A stretch of DNA of 64,000 bases from Ecdyonurus torrentis (Eukaryota > Arthropoda > Insecta > Ephemeroptera > Heptageniidae), in contig OX439129.1 of NCBI GenBank assembly GCA_949318235.1, positions 744,001 to 808,000 of the forward strand, written 5' to 3'. The position numbers were made by a program, and so were the translations under genes. Positions 14,449-26,200 of the stretch are shown here, one piece after another; within the stretch, counting starts at the first letter, position 1; each line of letters starts with the position of its first letter. The notes below the pieces were generated by a model. That model was given only the letters and a program-made list of their open reading frames with translations, was not told where the DNA came from and made no database searches.

Positions 14449-16913
14449 GTGAGTCCGATTTTTGATGATATCTCCGAAACTAATAAAGCTACAGGCTTGC
14501 GGTTTGAACTAAAATGTAGTACTAATAGACTTGCAAAAAAAGGTTTTTACACCTTAATCGCTCCAATGCAAACTTTCACAGTTATAGAGAATCTCAGTGC
14601 TTTCTCATCGTACTTTTCAGACTGTGAATACGATTGTTGATTATATCTCCGAAACTAATAAAGCTACAGGCTTGCGGTTTGAACTTAAATGTAGTACTAA
14701 CAGACTTGCAAAGAAAAGGTCATTACACCTAAATCGCTCAAATGCAAACTTTTGCAGTTATAGAGAATATCAGTGCTTTCTCTTCGTACTTTTCAGACTG
14801 TATATACGATTTCTGATCATATCTACGAAATTAATAAAGCTACAGACTTGCGGTTTACACTAAAATGTAGGACTTACAGGCTTGCAAAGAAAAGGTTATT
14901 ACACCTTAATCGCTCCAATGCAAACTTTGGCGGTTATAGAGAATCTCAGTGCTTTCTCATCGTACTTTTCAGACTGTGAATACGATTTTTGATGATATCT
15001 CCGAAACTAATAAAGCTACAGGCTTGCGGTTTGAACTAAAATGTAGGACTAACAGACTTGCAGAGAAAAGGTTATGACACCTTAATCGCTTTAATGCAAA
15101 CTTTCGCAGTTATAGAGAATCTCAGTGCTTTCTCAACGTAGTTTTCAGACTAAGAATACGATTTTTGATGATATCTTTGAAACTAATAAAGCTACAGGCA
15201 TGCGGTTTAAACTGAAATGTAGGACTAACAGACTTGCAAAGAAAAGGTTATTACACCTTAATGGCTCCAATGCAAACTTTCGCGGTTATAGAGAATCTCA
15301 GTGCTTTCTCATCGTACTTTTCAGACTGTAAATACGATTTTTGATGATATCTCCGAAACTAATAAAGCTACAGGCTTGCGGTTTGAACTAAAATGTAGGA
15401 CTAACAGACTTGCAGAGAAAATGTTATGACACCTCAATCGCTTTAATGCAAACTTTCGCAGTTATAGAGAATCTCAGTGCTTTTTCAACGTAGTTTTCAG
15501 ACTAAGAATACGATTTTTGATGATATCTCCAAAACTAATTTAGCTACAGGCTTGCGGGTTGAACTTAAATGTAGGACTAACAGACTTGCAAAGAAAAGGT
15601 TATTTTACCTTAATCGCTCCAATGCCAACTTTCGCCGTAATAGAGAATCTCAGAGCTTTCTCTACGTACTTTTCAGACTGTGAATACGATTTTTGATAAT
15701 ATCTCTGAAACTAATAAAGCTACAGACTTGCGATTTGAACTTAAATTTAGGACTTACAGACTTGCAAAGAAAAGTTAATTACACCTTAATCGCTCCAATG
15801 CAAACTTTCGCAGTTATAGAGAATCACAGTGCTTTCTCATCGTACTTTTCAGACTGTGAATACGATTTTTGATGATTTCTCTGAAACTAAAAAAGCTACA
15901 GGTTTGCGGTTTGAACTAAAATGTAAAACTAACAGACTTGCAATGAAAAGGTTATTACACCTTAATCGCTCCAATGCAAACTTTCGCAGTTATAGAAAAC
16001 CTCAGTGCTTTCTCGTCGTACTTTTCAGACTGTGAATACGAATTTTGATGATATCTCCGAAACTAATAAAGCTAAAGGCTTGCGGTTTGAACTAAAATGT
16101 AGTACTAACAGACTTGCAAACAAAAAGGTTATTACACCTTAATCGCTGCAATGCAAACTTTCGCAGTTCTAGAAAATCTCAGTGCTTTCTGATCGTACTT
16201 TTTAGACTGTGGATACGAATTTTGATGATATCTCCGAAACTAATAAGGCTACAGGCTTGCGGTTTGAACTAAAATTTAGGACTAACAGACTTTTAAAGAA
16301 AACGTTATTAAACCTTAATCGCTTCAATGCAAACTTTTGCAGTTATAGAAAATCTCAGTGCTTTCTGATTGTACTTTTCAGACTGTAGATACGAATTTTG
16401 ATGATATCTCCGAAACTAATAAAGCTACAGGCTTGCGATTTGAACTAAAATGTAGGACTAAGAGACATGCAAAGAAAAGGTTATTACAACTTAATCGCTT
16501 CATTGCAAACTTTCGCAGTTCTAGAAAATCTCAGTGCTTTCTCATCGTACTTTTCAGACCGTGAATACGATTGTTGATGATATCTCCGAAACTAATAAAG
16601 CTACAGGCTTGCGGTTTGAACTAAAATGTAGGACTAACAGACTTGCAAAGAAAAAGGTTATTACACCTTAATCGCTGCAATGCAAACTTTCGCAGTTCTA
16701 GAAAATCTCAGTGCTTTCTGATCGTACTTTTTAGACTGTGGATACGAATTTTGATGATATCTCCGAAACTAATAAAGCTACAGGCTTGTGGTTTTAACTA
16801 TAATGCAGGACTAACAGACTTGCAAAGAAAAGGTTATTACACCTTAATCGCACCAATGCAAACTTTCGCGGTTATAGAGAATCTCAGTGCTTTCTCATCG
16901 TACTTTTTAGACT
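14449..16913 (+). repeat. 14-mer HOR, copy 4 (complete, 2,465 bp)
   Basis: All fourteen monomers are in canonical order. It shares with copies 3, 5, 6 and 7 the variant GCAAACAAAAAGG in m10 and with copies 3, 5 and 6 CTTTGGCGG in m3. These are absent from copy 1, giving a subfamily structure. Confidence 0.9.
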
Positions 16914-19378
16914 GTGAGTCCGATTTTTGATGATATCTCCGAAACTAATAAAGCTACAGGCTTGCGGTTTGAACTAAAATGTAGTACTAATAGACTTGCA
17001 AAAAAAGGTTTTTACACCTTAATCGCTCCAATGCAAACTTTCACAGTTATAGAGAATCTCAGTGCTTTCTCATCGTACTTTTCAGACTGTGAATACGATT
17101 TTTGATTATATCTCCGAAACTAATAAAGCTACAGGCTTGCGGTTTGAACTTAAATGTAGTACTAACAGACTTGCAAAGAAAAGGTCATTACACCTAAATC
17201 GCTCAAATGCAAACTTTTGCAGTTATAGAGAATATCAGTGCTTTCTCTTCGTACTTTTCAGACTGTATATACGATTTCTGATCATATCTACGAAATTAAT
17301 AAAGCTACAGACTTGCGGTTTACACTAAAATGTAGGACTTACAGGCTTGCAAAGAAAAGGTTATTACACCTTAATCGCTCCAATGCAAACTTTGGCGGTT
17401 ATAGAGAATCTCAGTGCTTTCTCATCGTACTTTTCAGACTGTGAATACGATTTTTGATGATATCTCCGAAACTAATAAAGCTACAGGCTTGCGGTTTGAA
17501 CTAAAATGTAGGACTAACAGACTTGCAGAGAAAAGGTTATGACACCTTAATCGCTTTAATGCAAACTTTCGCAGTTATAGAGAATCTCAGTGCTTTCTCA
17601 ACGTAGTTTTCAGACTAAGAATACGATTTTTGATGATATCTTTGAAACTAATAAAGCTACAGGCATGCGGTTTAAACTGAAATGTAGGACTAACAGACTT
17701 GCAAAGAAAAGGTTATTACACCTTAATGGCTCCAATGCAAACTTTCGCGGTTATAGAGAATCTCAGTGCTTTCTCATCGTACTTTTCAGACTGTAAATAC
17801 GATTTTTGATGATATCTCCGAAACTAATAAAGCTACAGGCTTGCGGTTTGAACTAAAATGTAGGACTAACAGACTTGCAGAGAAAATGTTATGACACCTC
17901 AATCGCTTTAATGCAAACTTTCGCAGTTATAGAGAATCTCAGTGCTTTTTCAACGTAGTTTTCAGACTAAGAATACGATTTTTGATGATATCTCCAAAAC
18001 TAATTTAGCTACAGGCTTGCGGGTTGAACTAAAATGTAGGACTAACAGACTTGCAAAGAAAAGGTTATTTTACCTTAATCGCTCCAATGCCAACTTTCGC
18101 CGTAATAGAGAATCTCAGAGCTTTCTCTACGTACTTTTCAGACTGTGAATACGATTTTTGATAATATCTCTGAAACTAATAAAGCTACAGACTTGCGATT
18201 TGAACTTAAATTTAGGACTTACAGACTTGCAAAGAAAAGTTAATTACACCTTAATCGCTCCAATGCAAACTTTCGCAGTTATAGAGAATCACAGTGCTTT
18301 CTCATCGTACTTTTCAGACTGTGAATACGATTTTTGATGATTTCTCTGAAACTAAAAAAGCTACAGGTTTGCGGTTTGAACTAAAATGTAAAACTAACAG
18401 ACTTGCAATGAAAAGGTTATTACACCTTAATCGCTCCAATGCAAACTTTCGCAGTTATAGAAAACCTCAGTGCTTTCTCAACGTACTTTTCAGTCTGTGA
18501 ATACGAATTTTGATGATATCTCCGAAACTAATAAAGCTAAAGGCTTGCGGTTTGAACTAAAATGTAGTACTAACAGACTTGCAAACAAAAAGGTTATTAC
18601 ACCTTAATCGCTGCAATGCAAACTTTCGCAGTTCTAGAAAATCTCAGTGCTTTCTGATCGTACTTTTTAGACTGTGGATACGAATTTTGATGATATCTCC
18701 GAAACTAATAAAGCTACAGGCTTGCGGTTTGAACTAAAATTTAGGACTAACAGACTTTTAAAGAAAACGTTATTACACCTTAATCGCTCCGATGCAAACT
18801 TTTGCAGTTATAGAAAATCTCAGTGCTTTCTGATTGTACTTTTCAGACTGTAGATACGAAATTTGATGATATCTCCGAAACTAATAAAGCTACAGGCTTG
18901 CGATTTGAACTAAAATGTAGGACTAAGAGACATGCAAAGAAAAGGTTATTACAACTTAATCGCTTCATTGCAAACTTTCGCAGTTCTAGAAAATCTCAGT
19001 GCTTTCTCATCGTACTTTTCAGACCGTGAATACGATTGTTGATGATATCTCCGAAACTAATAAAGCTACAGGCTTGCGGTTTGAACTAAAATGTAGGACT
19101 AACAGACTTGCAAAGAAAAAGGTTATTACACCTTAATCGCTGCAATGCAAACTTTCGCAGTTCTAGAAAATCTCAGTGCTTTCTGATCGTACTTTTTAGA
19201 CTGTGGATACGAATTTTGATGATATCTCCGAAACTAATAAAGCTACAGGCTTGTGGTTTTAACTATAATGCAGGACTAACAGACTTGCAAAGAAAAGGTT
19301 ATTACACCTTAATCGCACCAATGCAAACTTTCGCGGTTATAGAGAATCTCAGTGCTTTCTCATCGTACTTTTTAGACT
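16914..19378 (+). repeat. 14-mer HOR, copy 5 (complete, 2,465 bp; reference copy)
   Basis: Monomer starts are near 16,914, 17,090, 17,266, 17,442, 17,618, 17,794, 17,970, 18,146, 18,322, 18,498, 18,675, 18,851, 19,028 and 19,204. Private changes include GATTTTTGATTATATC in m2, where the other copies have GATTGTTGATTATATC. It shares CTCAACGTACTTTTCAGTCTG at the end of m9 with copy 7 (near 18,478 and 22,704). Confidence 0.92.
17447..17510 (+). repeat. Conserved 64-bp block, example copy in array 1
   Basis: This is a consensus-like copy of the block running from ACGATTTTTGATGATATCTC to CTAAAATGTA. Compared without gaps to the array 2 block at 47,428-47,491 it differs at 5 of 64 positions by hand count. 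The following 95 bp of the two family consensuses match at only about 61 positions. The block contains an EcoRV site (GATATC) and CGGTTTGAACT. It is repeated in every monomer with scattered changes; for example monomer types with GATTATATC or GATAATATC lose the EcoRV site. No match to the mammalian CENP-B box pattern was seen. A binding role is inference only. Confidence 0.85.
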
Positions 19379-21139
19379 GTGAGTCCGATTTTTGATGATA
19401 TCTCCGAAACTAATAAAGCTACAGGCTTGCGGTTTGAACTAAAATGTAGTACTAATAGACTTGCAAAAAAAGGTTTTTACACCTTAATCGCTCCAATGCA
19501 AACTTTCACAGTTATAGAGAATCTCAGTGCTTTCTCATCGTACTTTTCAGACTGTGAATACGATTGTTGATTATATCTCCGAAACTAATAAAGCTACAGG
19601 CTTGCGGTTTGAACTTAAATGTAGTACTAACAGACTTGCAAAGAAAAGGTCATTACACCTAAATCGCTCAAATGCAAACTTTTGCAGTTATAGAGAATAT
19701 CAGTGCTTTCTCTTCGTACTTTTCAGACTGTATATACGATTTCTGATCATATCTACGAAATTAATAAAGCTACAGACTTGCGGTTTACACTAAAATGTAG
19801 GACTTACAGGCTTGCAAAGAAAAGGTTATTACACCTTAATCGCTCCAATGCAAACTTTGGCGGTTATAGAGAATCTCAGTGCTTTCTCATCGTACTTTTC
19901 AGACTGTGAATACGATTTTTGATGATATCTCCGAAACTAATAAAGCTACAGGCTTGCGGTTTGAACTAAAATGTAGGACTAACAGACTTGCAGAGAAAAG
20001 GTTATGACACCTTAATCGCTTTAATGCAAACTTTCGCAGTTATAGAGAATCTCAGTGCTTTCTCAACGTAGTTTTCAGACTAAGAATACGATTTTTGATG
20101 ATATCTTTGAAACTAATAAAGCTACAGGCATGCGGTTTAAACTGAAATGTAGGACTAACAGACTTGCAAAGAAAAGGTTATTACACCTTAATCGCTCCAA
20201 TGCAAACTTTCGCAGTTATAGAAAACCTCAGTGCTTTCTCGTCGTACTTTTCAGACTGTGAATACGAATTTTGATGATATCTCCGAAACTAATAAAGCTA
20301 AAGGCTTGCGGTTTGAACTAAAATGTAGTACTAACAGACTTGCAAACAAAAAGGTTATTACACCTTAATCGCTGCAATGCAAACTTTCGCAGTTCTAGAA
20401 AATCTCAGTGCTTTCTGATCGTACTTTTTAGACTGTGGATACGAATTTTGATGATATCTCCGAAACTAATAAAGCTACAGGCTTGCGGTTTGAACTAAAA
20501 TTTAGGACTAACAGACTTTTAAAGAAAACGTTATTAAACCTTAATCGCTCCAATGCAAACTTTTGCAGTTATAGAAAATCTCAGTGCTTTCTGATTGTAC
20601 TTTTCAGACTGTAGATACGAATTTTGATGATATCTCCGAAACTAATAAAGCTACAGGCTTGCGATTTGAACTAAAATGTAGGACTAAGAGACATGCAAAG
20701 AAAAGGTTATTACAACTTAATCGCTTCATTGCAAACTTTCGCAGTTCTAGAAAATCTCAGTGCTTTCTCATCGTACTTTTCAGACCGTGAATACGATTGT
20801 TGATGATATCTCCGAAACTAATAAAGCTACAGGCTTGCGGTTTGAACTAAAATGTAGGACTAACAGACTTGCAAAGAAAAAGGTTATTACACCTTAATCG
20901 CTGCAATGCAAACTTTCGCAGTTCTAGAAAATCTCAGTGCTTTCTGATCGTACTTTTTAGACTGTGGATACGAATTTTGATGATATCTCCGAAACTAATA
21001 AAGCTACAGGCTTGTGGTTTTAACTATAATGCAGGACTAACAGACTTGCAAAGAAAAGGTTATTACACCTTAATCGCACCAATGCAAACTTTCGCGGTTA
21101 TAGAGAATCTCAGTGCTTTCTCATCGTACTTTTTAGACT
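19379..21139 (+). repeat. 14-mer HOR, copy 6 (10 monomers with an m5/m9 hybrid)
   Basis: m1-m4 are followed by one hybrid monomer at about 20,083-20,258, whose left part is m5 (ACTAAGAATAC, GCATGCGG) and whose right part is m9 (TATAGAAAACCTCAG, CTCGTCG). m10-m14 then follow. The m5-to-m9 jump removes four monomer lengths with the 176-bp register kept, as expected from unequal exchange or template switching at homologous positions. Confidence 0.9.
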
Positions 21140-23250
21140 GTGAGTCCGATTTTTGATGATATCTCCGAAACTAATAAAGCTACAGGCTTGCGGTTTGAAC
21201 TAAAATGTAGTACTAATAGACTTGCAAAAAAAGGTTTTTACACCTTAATCGCTCCAATGCAAACTTTCACAGTTATAGAGAATCTCAGTGCTTTCTCATC
21301 GTACTTTTCAGACTGTGAATACGATTGTTGATTATATCTCCGAAACTAATAAAGCTACAGGCTTGCGGTTTGAACTTAAATGTAGTACTAACAGACTTGC
21401 AAAGAAAAGGTCATTACACCTAAATCGCTCAAATGCAAACTTTTGCAGTTATAGAGAATATCAGTGCTTTCTCTTCGTACTTTTCAGACTGTATATACGA
21501 TTTCTGATCATATCTACGAAATTAATAAAGCTACAGACTTGCGGTTTACACTAAAATGTAGGACTTACAGGCTTGCAAAGAAAAGGTTATTACACCTTAA
21601 TCGCTCCAATGCAAACTTTGGCGGTTATAGAGAATCTCAGTGCTTTCTCATCGTACTTTTCAGACTGTGAATACGATTTTTGATGATATCTCCGAAACTA
21701 ATAAAGCTACAGGCTTGCGGTTTGAACTAAAATGTAGGACTAACAGACTTGCAGAGAAAAGGTTATGACACCTTAATCGCTTTAATGCAAACTTTCGCAG
21801 TTATAGAGAATCTCAGTGCTTTCTCAACGTAGTTTTCAGACTAAGAATACGATTTTTGATGATATCTTTGAAACTAATAAAGCTACAGGCATGCGGTTTA
21901 AACTGAAATGTAGGACTAACAGACTTGCAAAGAAAAGGTTATTACACCTTAATGGCTCCAATGCAAACTTTCGCGGTTATAGAGAATCTCAGTGCTTTCT
22001 CATCGTACTTTTCAGACTGTAAATACGATTTTTGATGATATCTCCGAAACTAATAAAGCTACAGGCTTGCGGTTTGAACTAAAATGTAGGACTAACAGAC
22101 TTGCAGAGAAAATGTTATGACACCTCAATCGCTTTAATGCAAACTTTCGCAGTTATAGAGAATCTCAGTGCTTTTTCAACGTAGTTTTCAGACTAAGAAT
22201 ACGATTTTTGATGATATCTCCAAAACTAATTTAGCTACAGGCTTGCGGGTTGAACTAAAATGTAGGACTAACAGACTTGCAAAGAAAAGGTTATTTTACC
22301 TTAATCGCTCCAATGCCAACTTTCGCCGTAATAGAGAATCTCAGAGCTTTCTCTACGTACTTTTCAGACTGTGAATACGATTTTTGATAATATCTCTGAA
22401 ACTAATAAAGCTACAGACTTGCGATTTGAACTTAAATTTAGGACTTACAGACTTGCAAAGAAAAGTTAATTACACCTTAATCGCTCCAATGCAAACTTTC
22501 GCAGTTATAGAGAATCACAGTGCTTTCTCATCGTACTTTTCAGACTGTGAATACGATTTTTGATGATTTCTCTGAAACTAAAAAAGCTACAGGTTTGCGG
22601 TTTGAACTAAAATGTAAAACTAACAGACTTGCAATGAAAAGGTTATTACACCTTAATCGCTCCAATGCAAACTTTCGCAGTTATAGAAAACCTCAGTGCT
22701 TTCTCAACGTACTTTTCAGTCTGTGAATACGAATTTTGATGATATCTCCGAAACTAATAAAGCTAAAGGCTTGCGGTTTGAACTAAAATGTAGTACTAAC
22801 AGACTTGCAAACAAAAAGGTTATTACACCTTAATCGCTGCAATGCAAACTTTCGCAGTTCTAGAAAATCTCAGTGCTTTCTGATCGTACTTTTTAGACTG
22901 TGGATACGAATTTTGATGATATCTCCGAAACTAATAAAGCTACAGGCTTGCGGTTTGAACTAAAATTTAGGACTAACAGACTTTTAAAGAAAATGTTATT
23001 ACACCTTAATCGCTCCGATGCAAACTTTTGCAGTTATAGAAAATCTCAGTGCTTTCTGATTGTACTTTTCAGACTGTAGATACGAATTTTGATGATATCT
23101 CCGAAACTAATAAAGCTACAGGCTTGCGGTTTGAACTAAAATGTAGTACTAATAGACTTGCAAAAAAGGTTTTTACACCTTAATCGCTCCAATGCAAACT
23201 TTCACAGTTATAGCGAATCTCAGTGCTTTCTCATCGTACTTTTCAGACTG
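21140..23250 (+). repeat. 14-mer HOR, copy 7 (12 monomers, ends in an m12/m1 hybrid)
   Basis: m1-m11 are in order, then a hybrid at about 23,077-23,250 begins as m12 (CTGTAGATACG) and ends as m1 (TAGTACTAATAGACTTGC, GGTTTTTACACC). m2 of the next block follows. This is a second, independent example of an intramonomer breakpoint. Confidence 0.88.
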
Positions 23251-26200
23251 TGAATACGATTGTTGATTATATCTCCGAAACTAATAAAGCTACAGGCTTG
23301 CGGTTTGAACTTAAATGTAGTACTAACAGACTTGCAAAGAAAAGGTCATTACACCTAAATCGCTCAAATGCAAACTTTTGCAGTTATAGAGAATATCAGT
23401 GCTTTCTCATCGTACTTTTCAGACTGTATATACGATTTCTGATCATATCTACGAAATTAATAAAGCTACAGACTTGCGGTTTACACTAAAATGTAGGACT
23501 TACAGGCTTGCAAAGAAAAGGTTATTACACCTTAATCGCTCCAATGCAAACTTTCGCGGTTATAGAGAATCTCAGTGCTTTCTCATCGTACTTTTCAGAC
23601 TGTGAATACGATTTTTGATGATATCTCCGAAACTAATAAAGCTACAGGCTTGCGGTTTGAACTAAAATGTAGGACTAACAGACTTGCAGAGAAAAGGTTA
23701 TGACACCTTAATCGCTTTAATGCAAACTTTCGCAGTTATAGAGAATCTCAGTGCTTTCTCAACGTAGTTTCCAGACTAAGAATACGATTTTTGATGATAT
23801 CTTTGAAACTAATAAAGCTACAGGCATGCGGTTTAAACTGAAATGTAGGACTAACAGACTTGCAAAGAAAAGGTTATTACACCTTAATCGCTCCAATGCA
23901 AACTTTCGCGGTTATAGAGAATCTCAGTGCTTTATCATCGTACTTTTCAGACTGTGAATACGATTTTTGATGATATCTCCGAAACTAATAAAGCTACAGA
24001 CTTGCGATTTGAACTAAAATGTAGGACTGCAAGACTTCCAAACAAAAGGTTTTTTACACCTTAACCGCTACAATGCAAACTTTCGCAGTTATAGAGAATC
24101 TCAGTGCTTTCTCATCGTACTTTTTAGACTGCGAATAAGATTTTTGATGATATCATCGAATCTTATAAAGCTACAGGCTTGCGGTTTGAACTAAAATGTA
24201 GGACTAAGAGACTTGCAAAGAAAAGGTTATTACACCTTAATCGCTTTAAAGCAAACTTTCGCAGTTATAGAGAATCTCAGTGCTTTCTCATAGTACTTTT
24301 TAGACTGCGAATAAGATTTTTGATGATATCTTTGAAACTAATAAAGCTACAGGCATGCGGTTTGAACTGAAATGTAGGACTAACAGACTTGCAAAGAAAA
24401 GGTAATAACACCTTATTCGCTCCAATGCAAACTTTTGCAGTTATAGAAAACCTCAGTGCTTTCTCGTCGTACTTTTCAAACCGTGAATACGATTGTTGAT
24501 GATATCTCCGAAACTAATAAAGCTACAGGCTTGCGGGTTGAACTAAGATGTAGGACTAACAGACTTGCAAAGAAAAAGGTTATTACACCTTAATCGCTCC
24601 AATGCAAACTTTCGCAGTTCTAGAAAATCTCAGTGCTTTCTCATCGTACTTTTCAGACCGTGAATACGATTGTTGATGATATCTCCGAAACTAATAAAGC
24701 TACAGGCTTGCGGTTTGAACTAAAATGTAGGACTAACAGACTTGCAAAGAAAAAGGTTATTACACCTTAATCGCTGCAATGCAAACTTTCGCAGTTCTAG
24801 AAAATCTCAGTGCTTTCTGATCGTACTTTTTAGACTGTGGATACGAATTTTGATGATATCTCCGAAACTAATAAAGCTACAGGCTTGTGGTTTTAACTAT
24901 AATGCAGGACTAACAGACTTGCAAAGAAAAGGTTATTACACCTTAATCGCACCAATGCAAACTTTCGCGGTTATAGAGAATCTCAGTGCTTTCTCATCGT
25001 ACTTTTCAGACTGTGAATACGATTTTTGATGATATCTCCGAAACTAATAAAGCTACAGGCTTGCGGTTTGAACTAAAATGTAGGACTAACAGACTTGCAG
25101 AGAAAAGGTTATGACACCTTAATCGCTTTAATGCAAACTTTCGCAGTTATAGAGAATCTCAGTGCTTTCTCAACGTAGTTTTCAGACTAAGAATACGATT
25201 TTTGATGATATCTTTGAAACTAATAAAGCTACAGGCATGCGGTTTAAACTGAAATGTAGGACTAACAGACTTGCAAAGAAAAGGTTATTACACCTTAATG
25301 GCTCCAATGCAAACTTTCGCGGTTATAGAGAATCTCAGTGCTTTCTCATCGTACTTTTCAGACTGTAAATACGATTTTTGATGATATCTCCGAAACTAAT
25401 AAAGCTACAGGCTTGCGGTTTGAACTAAAATGTAGGTCTAACAGACTTGCAGAGAAAATGTTATGACACCTCAATCGCTTTAATGCAAACTTTCGCAGTT
25501 ATAGAGAATCTCAGTGCTTTTTCAACGTAGTTTTCAGACTAAGAATACGATTTTTGATGATATCTCCAAAACTAATTTAGCTACAGGCTTGCGGGTTGAA
25601 CTAAAATGTAGGACTAACAGACTTGCAAAGAAAAGGTTATTTTACCTTAATCGCTCCAATGCCAACTTTCGCCGTAATAGAGAATCTCAGAGCTTTCTCT
25701 ACGTACTTTTCAGACTGTGAATACGATTTTTGATAATATCTCTGAAACTAATAAAGCTACAGACTTGCGATTTGAACTTAAATTTAGGACTTACAGACTT
25801 GCAAAGAAAAGTTAATTACACCTTAATCGCTCCAATGCAAACTTTCGCAGTTATAGAGAATCACAGTGCTTTCTCATCGTACTTTTCAGACTGTGAATAC
25901 GATTTTTGATGATTTCTCTGAAACTAAAAAAGCTACAGGTTTGCGGTTTGAACTAAAATGTAAAACTGACAGACTTGCAATGAAAAGGTTATTACACCTT
26001 AATCGCTCCAATGCAAACTTTCGCAGTTATAGAAAACCTCAGTGCTTTCTCGTCGTACTTTTCAGACTGTGAATACGAATTTTGATGATATCTCCGAAAC
26101 TAATAAAGCTAAAGGCTTGCGGTTTGAACTAAAATGTAGTACTAACAGACTTGCAAAGAAAAAGGTTATTACACCTTAATCGCTGCAATGCAAACTTTCG

